Shown: piece after piece, positions 7,971 through 17,448 of the stretch
Numbering within the stretch: position 1 is the first letter of the stretch
How the letters are laid out: every line of letters starts with the position of its first letter
DNA from: JACQFZ01 sp045810625
GTDB lineage: Bacteria > Pseudomonadota > Gammaproteobacteria > Acidiferrobacterales > Sulfurifustaceae
Reading direction: 5' to 3'
Assembly (NCBI GenBank): GCA_045810625.1
Contig: JBJMVQ010000070.1
Location: 1-64,000 of the forward strand
DNA length: 64,000 nt
Position numbers and translations under genes: made by a program
Notes under the pieces: generated by a model
Told to the model about the DNA's origin: nothing
The model's input: the letters and a program-made list of their open reading frames with translations, nothing else
Databases searched by the model: none

Positions 7971-8356
7971 GCTCAGTCTCCACATCGGATGTTGACCGAC
8001 GGGGGAGGGGGACGGCTCGTCCTGATACGACGGTCTAAGTGAGTCGGGCGACCTCATGGATTCGATAACCTCGCGCCTTCGCGCTTGCGCACGCACACAT
8101 CGCGCCGAGGCCGATGCCGAGCGCCAACGAATGCGGTGCGGTGCAGTGAGTCGCGCCATTACGGTGCTCCGAGACATGTGGGAGCCGGCGTATTACAGGG
8201 CGCAATTATGAGCACATGCGAACTGTACCCGCGTTGGGCGCGGCGTTTCTTGAATGAACCGGCTAGTTTGTGTGGCCTTCGGGCGGCTGACCGGGCGGAC
8301 TTGAATGAAACGGCTATCGCCCGACCGTCGGTCGGTTCAACGGCAGGGTTGCCGTG
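7971..8356. other. Intergenic region, 386 bp
   Basis: Between the araC-type stop and the secreted SnoaL-like start, both on the minus strand. It contains a 16-bp direct repeat (8250 and 8301) and presumably the promoter of the SnoaL-reductase pair. No coding sequence is convincing. Confidence 0.5.
8250..8316. repeat. 16-bp direct repeat, possible AraC-type operator
   Basis: TTGAATGAACCGGCTA (8250-8265) recurs as TTGAATGAAACGGCTA (8301-8316), 15 of 16 identical, with 51 bp from start to start (about five helical turns). Direct repeats in helical phase are how AraC-family proteins commonly bind. The regulator gene ends 40 bp away. Function is inferred. Confidence 0.45.
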
Positions 8357-9142
8357 TCACGACAAGCGCAGTTGCAGCTCCCGCGTCGCCGGAAGACGGC
8401 TGATCAGCTCCCGCGGTGCAGCGCCGAGCATCCGGCGGAAGGTACGGCTGAGGTGCGCGGCATCGGCGAAGCCGGCGGCATAAGCCGCTTCCGTTACGGT
8501 TTGCCCGGTCGCGAGCGCACCGGCGGCCTTTTGCAGCCGCAGCCACAAGAGATAAGGTCGCGGCGGGATGCCGAGCGATTCCGTGAACGCATGCCGGAAG
8601 CGCGATGGCGACAGTCCGGCGAGCTTCGCAAGCTGCTCGATCGAGGTGTCCGCCGGATCGACCGGTCCTTCGCGCAGGATGCGCAGCACCCGCTGGATGC
8701 GCGGATGCATCGTCGGCGGCGCGGCGTTGCGCAGCAGCTCGGAACGCAGCCAGGGCTCGACCCGGGCGTCGTCGAGCGTCGCGGCATCGCCGAGCGCCCG
8801 CCGCCAGCGGCTCACGTCGCGGGGCGGAATGACGTTGAGACCGGCCGGCACGCGAGCGAGCAGCGCCGCGCCGAGCGGACTCTCGCGCTCGACGAACGCG
8901 ATCAGCACGGTGTAATTCCCGGCGATCACCTCGTGCGGTGTGTCCGGTTTGACCAAAACGGCTCCGCAACGGCGCCATCGCTGGCCGGGCCCGCCGCGTG
9001 CCCGCATGGTGCCGCGGAGCGCGAGAATGAGCTGAATGCAGTGATGGGCGTGCACGGACGAGGTCGAGCCGGGTCCCCATACCACCAGGGCCGCGGGCCA
9101 CAGGAAAGCGCCCGATGCGGAAGTGGTGCGATTGATCAACAT
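8357..9142 (-). CDS. AraC-family transcriptional regulator
   Basis: A 261-residue regulator with an N-terminal cupin-like sensing half (SSVHAHHCIQLILALRGTM, VLVKPDTPHEV) and a C-terminal double HTH of the AraC/XylS type: SIEQLAKLAGLSPSRFRHAF then TVTEAAYAAGFADAAHLSRT and FRRMLGAAPRELI. It is a normal length for the family. The ATG at 9142 has only AGG close by. It is transcribed toward the SnoaL-reductase pair, with a direct repeat in between that could be its target. Confidence 0.93.
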   Translation of the reverse strand: MLINRTTSASGAFLWPAALVVWGPGSTSSVHAHHCIQLILALRGTMRARGGPGQRWRRCGAVLVKPDTPHEVIAGNYTVLIAFVERESPLGAALLARVPAGLNVIPPRDVSRWRRALGDAATLDDARVEPWLRSELLRNAAPPTMHPRIQRVLRILREGPVDPADTSIEQLAKLAGLSPSRFRHAFTESLGIPPRPYLLWLRLQKAAGALATGQTVTEAAYAAGFADAAHLSRTFRRMLGAAPRELISRLPATRELQLRLS

Positions 9143-9197
9143 CCTATGTCTGCACGTGTCGTCGTTTTGCGCGTCGCGCGCGTTCAGTCGATCGATA

Positions 9198-9982
9198 TTA
9201 ACTCTTTAATCGATATCCTGTACGGATAATCCACGAGACGGCCGCGAGGCAGATACCGAAGAAACCGAGCGTCATCGCGAGGCTCAACACGACGCCCACG
9301 TCGGCGGTTTCGAAAAAGCTCCAACGGAAGCCGCTTACCACGTAGACCACGGGATTGAAGAGAGTGACGGTGCGCCACATGGACGGCAGCATGTCGATCG
9401 AATAGAACGCGCCCCCGAGAAACGTAAGCGGCGTGATGATGAGCATCGGTATGAATTGCAGCTCCTCGAATCCTTTCGCCCAGATGCCGATGACGAAGCC
9501 GGCCAGACTGAAGGTGGCGGAGACCAGCACCAGGAACGCGAGCATCCAGACCGGGTGCAGGATGTGGATCGGCACGAACAGGCTGGCGGTGGCGAGGATG
9601 ACCAGCCCGAGGATCACCGATTTCGTCGCGGCCGCGCCGACGTAAGCGAGCACCATCTCGAACGCCGAAATCGGAGCGGACAGCACTTCGTATATCGTGC
9701 CGGTAAACCGCGGCAGATAAATGCCGAACGCGGCGTTGCTCAGACTCTCGGTGAAGATCGAGAGCATGATGAGGCCGGGAACGATGAAGGCGCCGTAGGT
9801 GACGCCGTCGACCTGGCCCATACGCGAGCCGATCGCCGCGCCGAAGACGACGAAGTAGAGCGACGTGGTGATCACGGGCGTCGCCAGGCTTTGCCAGAGC
9901 GTGCGCCGAAAACGGGCCATTTCGAATTTGTAAATGGCGAGGACGCCGTGGCGGTTGAATCGCAGGGCAGGGGTAGCGGCGC

Positions 9983-9986
<4 letters not shown>
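9198..9986 (-). CDS. ABC-2 type exporter permease
   Basis: A 262-residue membrane protein with about six hydrophobic segments and the ABC-2 pattern: RTLWQSLATPVITTSLYFVV, then FIVPGLIMLSIFTESLSNAA, YEVLSAPISAFEMVLAYVGA and PLTFLGGAFYSIDMLPSMWR. It forms the channel of an ABC exporter with the ATPase encoded immediately upstream; start and stop overlap in ATGA. The substrate is not evident; close family members export drugs or polysaccharide units. Confidence 0.93.
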
Positions 9987-10909
<923 letters not shown>

Positions 10910-11029
10910 TCGCTGCAAGAGTGTAGCGCTAATTTGCGCGATAGCGTAGACGTACGTCGGCGCTTCTTCGTCGCCGCTCCCTAACCGTGTGAATCGCGCA
11001 GCCGTTGCGTGCGGCGAACTGCGCGTTGC

Positions 11030-11094
11030 TCGCCCGACACCGCTTTGCTCAGCTACCAGATGTCGCCGTGAACGGCAAACGCGATGTCGGGCGA
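11030..11094. repeat. 10-bp inverted repeat, possible weak terminator
   Basis: TCGCCCGACA (11030-11039) and its exact complement TGTCGGGCGA (11085-11094) flank 45 nt. It lies 6 bp beyond the stop of the VOC gene, within the leader of the ABC operon. The loop is long and no T-run follows, so a terminator role is uncertain. Confidence 0.3.
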
Positions 11095-11099
11095 CCAGT

Positions 11100-11468
11100 T
11101 CATTGCCGGTTCGCCGCCTTCCAAAGGCCCATCATGCGTCCTTCCGGATCGGTAAAGAGGCAAAACGCACCCCGCCCCGGTACCTGTTGCTCTTCGACGT
11201 GAATCTCCCCGCCCGCGGCGACGATCTTCTCGCGGTACGCAGCGAGGTCATCGACGGCGATGTATAGCGTCATGTTGCCGGGCCACGGACCCGCGCGCTC
11301 CGGCTTTAGGATGCCTCCGTTGATGCCGCCTTCGCCGCCGGTCTCGACCATGCGGTAATTCATTTCGGGCAGGTTCTGAATCTTCCAGCCAAAAAGCTTC
11401 TCGTAGAACGCGGCGACCTTCGCCGGCTCTTTCGACATCAATTCCCAATGTACGATCGGGTGACCCAT
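11100..11468 (-). CDS. VOC-family (glyoxalase/bleomycin resistance-like) protein
   Basis: A 122-residue vicinal-oxygen-chelate protein: MGHPIVHWELMSKEPAKVAA, AFYEKLFGWKI, GGINGGILKP and DPEGRMMGLWKAA. Conserved His and Glu positions of a metal site are present (H8 region and E in DPEG), but the enzyme activity is unknown. AGGAG lies before the ATG. It is the last of four genes YCII-VOC-VOC-VOC read from the ECF-type promoter at 12840-12870. Confidence 0.9.
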   Translation of the reverse strand: MGHPIVHWELMSKEPAKVAAFYEKLFGWKIQNLPEMNYRMVETGGEGGINGGILKPERAGPWPGNMTLYIAVDDLAAYREKIVAAGGEIHVEEQQVPGRGAFCLFTDPEGRMMGLWKAANRQ

Positions 11469-11491
11469 GACAAATCTCCTGTGCGCGTCAC

Positions 11492-11911
11492 TCACATGGC
11501 CTGAGGCACGATGATCATCCACATCACGCCGAAGCGATCGGTAACCATGCCGAAGCGGGGTGAGAAGAACGTCTTCGTGAGCGGCTGCTGCACCTGCCCG
11601 CCGCTCGCGAGCGCGGTGAAGAGGCGCTCGGCGTCCTTCTCGTCGCGAGCATCGAGGGACAGCGCGAAGCCTTGGAAGTTGGTCCGACCGCTGCATTGGC
11701 CGTCCGATGCCATCACCGTGGTGTCGCCGATGCGTAGGCTCGCGTGCATCACTTTGTTTTCCGATCCGGGCGGCAACATTCCCGGCTTGGCCGGTTCGGG
11801 GCTCTCCTTGAAGCGCATCAACATGTTGACTTCGGCTCCGAGCGCTTTGCGATAGAACTCGATCGCCTCCTCGGCGCGACCATCAAAAAAGAGATACGGC
11901 TGAATTTGCAT
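11492..11911 (-). CDS. PhnB-like VOC family protein
   Basis: A 139-residue protein with the PhnB/DUF1338-style VOC pattern: MQIQPYLFFDGRAEEAIEFY, GSENKVMHASLRIGDTTVMA, and LTKTFFSPRFGMVTDRFGVM then WMIIVP. PhnB-like proteins lack most glyoxalase metal ligands and are often near DGPF or AHSA1 genes. A strong AAGGAGG precedes the ATG. It lies 43 nt after the preceding VOC gene in the same unit. Confidence 0.93.
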   Translation of the reverse strand: MQIQPYLFFDGRAEEAIEFYRKALGAEVNMLMRFKESPEPAKPGMLPPGSENKVMHASLRIGDTTVMASDGQCSGRTNFQGFALSLDARDEKDAERLFTALASGGQVQQPLTKTFFSPRFGMVTDRFGVMWMIIVPQAM

Positions 11912-11954
11912 AGTGCCTCCTTCGTGTCTGGTAGGGGTGGCGTCGGCGACGCCG

Positions 11955-12329
11955 TTAGTGTGCGCTCAGTACCGACAGGATGTTACCGGCCGGATCCTTG
12001 AACCACGCGATTGTCGGCCCGCTGCGGGAGATTCCTTTCTCGTCTGTCCGGATGCCGGGCGCATCGTAGCGCTCGAAGCGCACGCCGCGCTGCGCGAGCT
12101 CGTCCACCGTCCGGTCGACGTCGTCGACCGGAAAATTCAGAACCGTGAACGTGGCCGGCGTATGGTCGGGCTTCGGGTACATGAGCACGTGAGCGCCGCC
12201 GGCGAGATGCAACGTCAGCAGTCCGTCCGATTCCGAGACCTCGAGCCCGAGCGTCTTCGCGTAGAAGTCTTTCGCCCGTTGCAGGTTGTCGACGGAGAAT
12301 CCACTGAAGGCGTTACTTTGTTCCAACAT
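11955..12329 (-). CDS. VOC-family protein
   Basis: A 124-residue VOC protein: NAFSGFSVDNLQRAKDFYAK, TLGLEVSESDGLLTLHLAGG, FPVDDVDRTVDELAQRGVRF and IAWFKDPAGNILSVL. The frame is open far upstream, but those residues are low-quality and lie over the YCII gene. ATG at 12329 with AGGAG is the real start. It is second in the YCII-VOC-VOC-VOC unit, 29 nt from YCII. Substrate unknown. Confidence 0.92.
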   Translation of the reverse strand: MLEQSNAFSGFSVDNLQRAKDFYAKTLGLEVSESDGLLTLHLAGGAHVLMYPKPDHTPATFTVLNFPVDDVDRTVDELAQRGVRFERYDAPGIRTDEKGISRSGPTIAWFKDPAGNILSVLSAH

Positions 12330-12358
12330 GATCTTGTCTCCTCGATGTAGTCGCGCCG

Positions 12359-12781
12359 CTAGTGCTTGGCAGCGATCTCGGCGCGCAGCCGTTCTTCCTG
12401 CGCCCGCAGCTCCGGTGTGAACTCGGCGCCGAAGTCCTCCGCTTCGAAGATCCGACGAATCTCGATCTCGGCGTCCGCGCCGGTCGGATTCGGGCAGCGT
12501 TTGACCCACTCGATCGCTTCTTCTTTCGACTTCACTTGCCAGATCCAGAAACCGCAGATGACCTGCTCGGTCGGGAACGGGCCTTCGACGACGCTGCGTT
12601 TGTCGCCCGAAAATTTGACGCGCACGCCATTCGAGCTCGGCTGCAGCCCTTCGCCCGCGAGCATCACGCCGGCTTTCACGAGCTCTTCGTTGAACTTGCC
12701 CATGTCGGTGAGCAGCTTTTCGTCCGGCATGACGCCGGCTTCGGTGTTTTTGTCGGCTTTCAGCAAAATCATGAATCGCAT
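12359..12781 (-). CDS. YCII/DGPF-family protein
   Basis: A 140-residue YCII-fold protein: MRFMILLKADKNTEAGVMPD, KFNEELVKAGVMLAGEGLQP, and VVEGPFPTEQVICGFWIWQV with KSKEEAIEWVKRCP. The EGPF sequence is the DGPF motif variant. Proteins of this family are the conserved partners of ECF42 sigma factors; biochemical function is unknown. AAGGAG precedes the ATG. It is first of four genes and has an element of the local ECF regulon 59-89 bp upstream. Confidence 0.93.
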   Translation of the reverse strand: MRFMILLKADKNTEAGVMPDEKLLTDMGKFNEELVKAGVMLAGEGLQPSSNGVRVKFSGDKRSVVEGPFPTEQVICGFWIWQVKSKEEAIEWVKRCPNPTGADAEIEIRRIFEAEDFGAEFTPELRAQEERLRAEIAAKH

Positions 12782-12839
12782 GGTCGAATCTCCTTGGATT
12801 TGGACTGGAGGCCGTAAAGGCTGGCCAGTCGCTCTGCTC

Positions 12840-12870
12840 TAAAGACGTACGACAATCCGTCCGGCCGACA
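12840..12870 (-). promoter_or_regulatory. ECF42-like promoter upstream of YCII-VOC operon
   Basis: Minus strand: TGTCGG (12870-12865), 13 nt, then CGTACGTCTTTA (12851-12840). It matches 9 of 12 positions of the DGPF-sigma copy with identical -35 and spacing. It lies 59 bp before the YCII start. It is inferred to be read by the sigma factor at 14068-15312. Confidence 0.6.
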
Positions 12871-13041
12871 ATCCGCCCGCGCGCGTTTTCCCCCAATCCG
12901 GCGCGCGGTTTTTGTGCGCTTGACCGAGCGCAGCCTTGTCCAGAGGAAGGCGATCGGTCGGACCGCCGACCCGAAGCCGGTAACCGGCATCGCCATGCTC
13001 GATAGACATACGGGGCACGTCCGTTTCTCCTTCGGCGCGTA

Positions 13042-13740
13042 TCAGTCTTCGTATTCGTCGTGGCGTCGCATCCAATCCATGATCGTCCGTTCGTTTCGAC
13101 CCCTGGCTGTGAGATCGAGATAGTTGTAAGCGCCGATCAGGATGTCACCGCCCCGCGCGTAGCTCGAATACGTGTGGAACACGTCGCCGGCGTCGTCCTT
13201 GTAGAACACGCTGATGCCTGGCATTTCTTCGCCGGCGTCTTTGACGACTTCGTAGTTGTAATAAACGCCGCCGCTCGCGATGTCATCGGGCGTCGCCGAC
13301 ACGTGATAGTCGTAGTTGAAGTCGCTGCCATACGACGACACCCACTTGAACTTCCAGCCCATGCGTTTTCGGTACGCCTGAAATTCGGCGAGCGGCGCGC
13401 GCGATACCACGACGAGTGAAACGTCATGATGCGCCAAGTGCAGGTTGGCGCCGTCGATGTGATCGGCAAGGAACGAGCAGCCGTCGCAGCCTTGTTCCCA
13501 CCCGGGGCCGAACATGAAGTGATAGACAACCAACTGGCTGCGCCCGTCGAACAGCTCGGCGAGCGTGCGCGCGCCGTCCGGCGTGTCGAAGACATAGTTC
13601 TTCTCAACCTTGACCCACGGCAGCTCCCGGCGCTCGGCACTCACCCGGTCGCGCAACCGCGTGAGTTCCTTCTCTCTCGCCAGATGCGCTTTCCGCGCCT
13701 CCAGCCATTCCTCTCGGGACACGATACGGTGATTCGGCAT
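13042..13740 (-). CDS. DUF899 family protein (thioredoxin-like fold)
   Basis: A 232-residue DUF899 protein. It starts HRIVSREEWLEARKAHLARE and has the family core FGPGWEQGCDGCSFLADHID with a CxxC-type pair, then ISVFYKDDAGDVFHTYSSYA near the end. The fold is predicted thioredoxin-like; the reaction is unknown. AAGGAG precedes the ATG. It is a single gene with a near-perfect copy of the local ECF promoter 29-59 bp upstream, and lies between the YCII-VOC unit and the sigma gene. Confidence 0.94.
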   Translation of the reverse strand: MPNHRIVSREEWLEARKAHLAREKELTRLRDRVSAERRELPWVKVEKNYVFDTPDGARTLAELFDGRSQLVVYHFMFGPGWEQGCDGCSFLADHIDGANLHLAHHDVSLVVVSRAPLAEFQAYRKRMGWKFKWVSSYGSDFNYDYHVSATPDDIASGGVYYNYEVVKDAGEEMPGISVFYKDDAGDVFHTYSSYARGGDILIGAYNYLDLTARGRNERTIMDWMRRHDEYED

Positions 13741-14067
13741 GCTTCGGCTCCTTGGATGTGAATACCCTCAAGGACGAACGGCGCCACCGCAATCCGACAA
13801 CGCGCGATTTCCCGCTTTGGGCACAGGTGAGAATTTAGAAAATGCGCGCCTTGGCCAGTTCCCGTGCGCCGACGGCGAATACGTCTATTCGGGCGCTGGT
13901 TGTCAGGGAGCGCACCGCGTGACGTGAGCCGCAACGCGATGCGAATCTCTCCCGGGATGCAACGGCCTGAACGATGGGCTGCACCCGATGTGTAGTGCTT
14001 TCGGACTATAGGCGGATGATCGGGGTGCGCTCGGCGGAGTGTGCGTCAATCGTGAAGGTCGCGATGA
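13741..14067. other. Intergenic region, 327 bp, before DUF899
   Basis: Between the sigma factor stop and the DUF899 start. It contains the ECF-type promoter at 13769-13799. I see no gene or strong hairpin between 13800 and 14067. Confidence 0.5.
13769..13799 (-). promoter_or_regulatory. ECF42-like promoter upstream of DUF899 gene
   Basis: Minus strand: TGTCGG (13799-13794), 13 nt, then CGTTCGTCCTTG (13780-13769). Both blocks and the spacing are identical to the copy before the DGPF-sigma pair, while the 13-nt spacers differ entirely. That is what a promoter, rather than a duplication, looks like. It ends 28 bp before the ATG. Confidence 0.7.
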
Positions 14068-15312
14068 TCACACGGTCTTCGTCAGCCGATCGAGGTGCAT
14101 GCGTATGTGCGCCGCTTCCTGCGCGGTTCGCGCCAGTGCAATCGCCCGATCGAACGCGACGCGCGCCTCGTCGTCGCGCCCAAGCTGCATCAGCAGCGCG
14201 CCTTTGACGCCGAAGAAGTGAAAATAGCCCGAGAGCGGCTCTTCGAGCGGCTCGACCAGCGCGAGCGCCGCTTGCGCGCCGCGCGCTTTCATGACGGCGA
14301 CGGCGCGATTGAGCGTAACGACCGGCGACGGCTGCACCGTCTCCAGAACTTCGTACAGCCGGTCGATTTGCGCCCAGTCGGTTTCCTCGGCCCGCGCGGC
14401 GCGTGCGTGCACGGCCGCGATGGCGGCTTGTATCTGATACGGTCCGGCTCGCCGATGGCGCAGCGCCTTTTCCACGAGCGCGAGTCCCTCGGCGATCATG
14501 TCGCGATCCCAGAGCCGCCGATCCTGGTCTTCAAGGAGCACGATGGCGCCGTTGGCGTCGAGCCGTGCGCGCGAGCGCGAATGCTGCAGGAGCAATAGCG
14601 CCGTGAGCCCCATGACTTCGGGCTCGGCCGGGTAGAGGCGCTGCAGCAGGCGCGCGAGCCGGATCGCCTCTTCCGCGAGCGGCGCGCGTACGTGCACGTC
14701 GCCGCCGCTCGCCGAGTAGCCCTCATTGAACAGCAGATAAATCATCGTCGCGACCGCGCCGAGGCGTTCCGCGCGCTCGATCGGACCGGGCGCTTCGAAG
14801 GGCACGTTTGCCTGCGCGACGCGCCGTTTCGCGCGCGTGATGCGCTGCTCCATCGCGCTCTCGGTCAGGAGAAATGCGCGCGCGATCTCCTTGACCGTGA
14901 GGCCCGAGACGATACGAAGCGCGAGCGCGATCTGCTGCGTCGCCGGCAAGTCGGGGTGGCAGCAGATGAAGAGCAGCCGCAGGATGTCGTCGCGATAGTG
15001 GGAATCGTCGAGCCGCTCGGCGAGCGCGGCGGGCGACTCATCGAGATCCGACACGAGCTCGTCGTCCGCCAGCTCGACGGTCTTCTTCCGTCGCCGTGCT
15101 TCGTCGAGCGCGAAGTTGCGTCCGACGAGAATCAGCCACGCCGCGGGATCGCGGGGCGGCCCGTTCACCGGCCACGTCTTCAGCGCGCGCAAGCAGGCTT
15201 CCTGGTAAGCGTCCTCGGCGGTATCGAGATCGCGGAAGTAGCGCAGCAGCGCGCTCATGGCCTGCGGCCGCGCCGCGGTCAGCGCGGCGCCCATCCAGGC
15301 GACGTCATTCAC
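14068..15312 (-). CDS. ECF42-type sigma factor with C-terminal TPR-like domain
   Basis: A 414-residue sigma factor. Region 2 is SALLRYFRDLDTAEDAYQEA with LRALKTWPVNGPPRDPAAWL; region 4 is IVSGLTVKEIARAFLLTESA with MEQRITRAKRR (about 165-195). The 200-residue C-terminal extension is made of helical TPR-like repeats (RAPLAEEAIRLARLLQRLYP, GRDDEARVAFDRAIALARTA). This architecture and the adjacent DGPF gene define the ECF42 group. No anti-sigma factor is nearby, so activity is probably controlled by the extension. GTG at 15312 overlaps the DGPF stop (GTGA) with AGGA upstream, so the upstream frame is not used. Confidence 0.93.
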   Translation of the reverse strand: MNDVAWMGAALTAARPQAMSALLRYFRDLDTAEDAYQEACLRALKTWPVNGPPRDPAAWLILVGRNFALDEARRRKKTVELADDELVSDLDESPAALAERLDDSHYRDDILRLLFICCHPDLPATQQIALALRIVSGLTVKEIARAFLLTESAMEQRITRAKRRVAQANVPFEAPGPIERAERLGAVATMIYLLFNEGYSASGGDVHVRAPLAEEAIRLARLLQRLYPAEPEVMGLTALLLLQHSRSRARLDANGAIVLLEDQDRRLWDRDMIAEGLALVEKALRHRRAGPYQIQAAIAAVHARAARAEETDWAQIDRLYEVLETVQPSPVVTLNRAVAVMKARGAQAALALVEPLEEPLSGYFHFFGVKGALLMQLGRDDEARVAFDRAIALARTAQEAAHIRMHLDRLTKTV

Positions 15313-15671
15313 GGTGTCTTGTCCTGCCCGTTGAACCACAACAGCGGGCGAATCTCGTGCGCGCCGGTTTCGCCCGTCAGGCGGCGCGCGATCTCGACCA
15401 CTTCGTCGAGCGTCGCGCAGTCGACGACGTAGAAGCCGAGCAACTGTTCCTTGGTTTCCGCAAAAGGCCCGTCGAGCACAATGGGTTCCCGTCCCGCCCG
15501 GACGGTCGTTGCGGTCGTCGTCGGCATCAACCGGGCGACCGGGCCGAGTTTCCCCTGGACGGCGAGCTCGTTCACAACGGCACGGTGGTGCGCCATGACT
15601 TCGTCGTCCTTTTCCTTAGTCCACGAGCAGACCACGGATTCCAGGTTGTAGCAGAGGATCGCGTAGAGCAT
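15309..15671 (-). CDS. DGPF/YCII-family protein
   Basis: A 120-residue YCII-fold protein with the literal DGPF motif: REPIVLDGPFAETKEQLLGF then YVVDCATLDEVVEIARRLTG. It starts MLYAILCYNLESVVCSWTKE. DGPF proteins are the standard partner of ECF42 sigma factors; a role in sensing the inducing compound has been suggested but not shown. It is translationally coupled to the sigma gene by GTGA. Its promoter carries the best copy of the regulon element. Confidence 0.95.
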   Translation of the reverse strand: MLYAILCYNLESVVCSWTKEKDDEVMAHHRAVVNELAVQGKLGPVARLMPTTTATTVRAGREPIVLDGPFAETKEQLLGFYVVDCATLDEVVEIARRLTGETGAHEIRPLLWFNGQDKTP

Positions 15672-15695
15672 GGATCGTACCTTTGTTTTCTAGAG

Positions 15696-15726
15696 CAAGG
15701 ACGAACGAGTATGCCCGATCCCGACA
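15696..15726 (-). promoter_or_regulatory. ECF42-like promoter upstream of DGPF-sigma operon
   Basis: Minus strand: TGTCGG (15726-15721), 13 nt, then CGTTCGTCCTTG (15707-15696), ending 24 bp before the DGPF start. The element sits before the sigma factor's own operon, so autoactivation is the natural reading. Reported ECF42 promoters begin TGTCG in the -35 region. Confidence 0.7.
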
Positions 15727-15873
15727 TACTCCGCCCGCGACTTGCTTGGGCGATAGCGGGCATGTATTCGGACGATGCGAAGACGCGGGAAGCCGGTATT
15801 CGCCTGCGGTATTTTCGGAACGTATCGCGCGCAGCGTATGGCGTGTCGCATGACACCGCCGTCGCGGTCCGAT

Positions 15874-17277
15874 TTACTCTCCCGGGCTCGTGAGCGGAAA
15901 GTGGCTGTTGCACCAAGCGGACATTCCGCCCAGCACGTTGACGACCCGCGGATGACCATGGCGCTGCAGCAGGCTCGCGGCGACCGACGAGCGATAGCCG
16001 CTGCTGCACACGACCGCGACCGGCCGATCGCGCGGTATTTCATCCAGCCGTGCGGGCAGCTCCGCACCGCTCACGTGCAGCGCGCGGTCGAGGTGGCCGG
16101 CAGCCCACTCGGCCGGCTGGCGCACGTCGAGTACGAGGAGCCTCGGCTCTTGCTCGATCGCACCGCGCAGATCGTGAACGTTCCACTGCGGCAATGTCTC
16201 GATCGGTCGACCATCCGTACGCCACGCTGTCATGGCGCCCGCGAGCCAGCCGCGCGGAAGATCGCAGCCGATGCGCAGCAGTTGCCAGCATAGATCCCAG
16301 AGCGCGTCCGGCCGCTCAATCACGAGCAGCGTTTGCGCGCCGTCGGGCAAAACGGTGCCTGCCCACGTTGTGAACGAACCCTCCGCGCCGACGTTAACGC
16401 TGCCGGGAATGTGCGCGGCGTACGCTTCCGGCGAACGGCAGTCGAGCACGACCGTGTTATCGCGCGTGCGTTCGCGGTCGAACTCCGCCGGTTTCAGCGC
16501 AGGCGGATCGCGGAGCACGCCGAGCAATGGCGGCCCGTCGGTATTGATCCGCCGCATGCGGCGCCAGTAGGGCGGCACCGTCGGCAATGTCTTGAAGTCG
16601 ACGCATTGCTCGACGAAGTCTTCCGCGTGTTCGATGTTCGCCAGCATTTTGTTCATGCGCCGTTCGTAGCCGATCGTCGTCGAAAGCATCGAGCCGATGT
16701 GTCCGCCGCAAAGCGAGCCGGCGACGTGCGTAGGGTAGACAGCGACGTGATCGGGGAGCTTCAGGATTTTCTCGTGCAGCGTGTGGCACAGTGCGCGGGC
16801 GCCGAGCGCGGCGGCGTCACGGCCGGCGAGCAAGTCCGGGCGCGCCACGTCGTCGACGAGCAGCGCGCCGCCCGAGAGCAGTATCGCCGGTGCTTCGCCG
16901 CGCGAGCGATCGTAGACGAGGAGCGACATGTGCTCGGGCGTGTGCCCCGGCGTGTGCAGCACCTCGAACGTCACCTCGCCCATTGTCACGCGCGCGCCGT
17001 CATCGAGGCGGTGCGTCGGGTATCTCAGCTCGGCACGCGCGGCCGCGAGCAGCTCGATTTCGCCTCGCGCAGGCAGCTCGCAGATGCCCGAGACGTAGTC
17101 GTTGTGCTGATGCGTGTCAGCGGCGAAGCGCAATCGCATGCCGTGCTCGCGTGCCTCGGCGAAATACACGTCGACGTCGCGCCGCACGTCGAGCACCAGC
17201 GCTTCGCCGGTTTCTTCCGAGCCGACAAAGTACGATGCGTGGCCGAGGCTTTCCAGGTAAAACTGCTTGAAGATCAT
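15874..17277 (-). CDS. MBL-fold hydrolase with two rhodanese domains (persulfide dioxygenase-like)
   Basis: A 467-residue protein. The metallo-beta-lactamase domain (1-250) has DTHQHNDYVSG (HxHxD), LHTPGHTPEHMSLLV and YPTHVAGSLCGG, as in glyoxalase-II/ETHE1-like persulfide dioxygenases. Two rhodanese domains follow. The first (about 275-365: VVLDCRSPEAYAAHIPGSVN) has no catalytic cysteine; the second (370-465) has an intact loop CSSGYRSS. A role in sulfur-species handling is inferred from this architecture. GGGGAG precedes ATG 17277. It lies alone, 147 bp beyond the start of the DGPF gene's promoter. Confidence 0.9.
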   Translation of the reverse strand: MIFKQFYLESLGHASYFVGSEETGEALVLDVRRDVDVYFAEAREHGMRLRFAADTHQHNDYVSGICELPARGEIELLAAARAELRYPTHRLDDGARVTMGEVTFEVLHTPGHTPEHMSLLVYDRSRGEAPAILLSGGALLVDDVARPDLLAGRDAAALGARALCHTLHEKILKLPDHVAVYPTHVAGSLCGGHIGSMLSTTIGYERRMNKMLANIEHAEDFVEQCVDFKTLPTVPPYWRRMRRINTDGPPLLGVLRDPPALKPAEFDRERTRDNTVVLDCRSPEAYAAHIPGSVNVGAEGSFTTWAGTVLPDGAQTLLVIERPDALWDLCWQLLRIGCDLPRGWLAGAMTAWRTDGRPIETLPQWNVHDLRGAIEQEPRLLVLDVRQPAEWAAGHLDRALHVSGAELPARLDEIPRDRPVAVVCSSGYRSSVAASLLQRHGHPRVVNVLGGMSAWCNSHFPLTSPGE

Positions 17278-17448
17278 GGTCGCTCCCCGGTTGCGCACGA
17301 CCAAGGTATTAAGCCGTCGTCGACGGCTCAATACGCAGACTTACCGGGAACACACTGCCGCAGGCGCGGCGTGCGAGCACGTTGGGAACGTTGAAAACGG
17401 ACGATGACGGCGAGCGTGCGAAGGGTAGGGACGTGGCGGCGATGTCAA

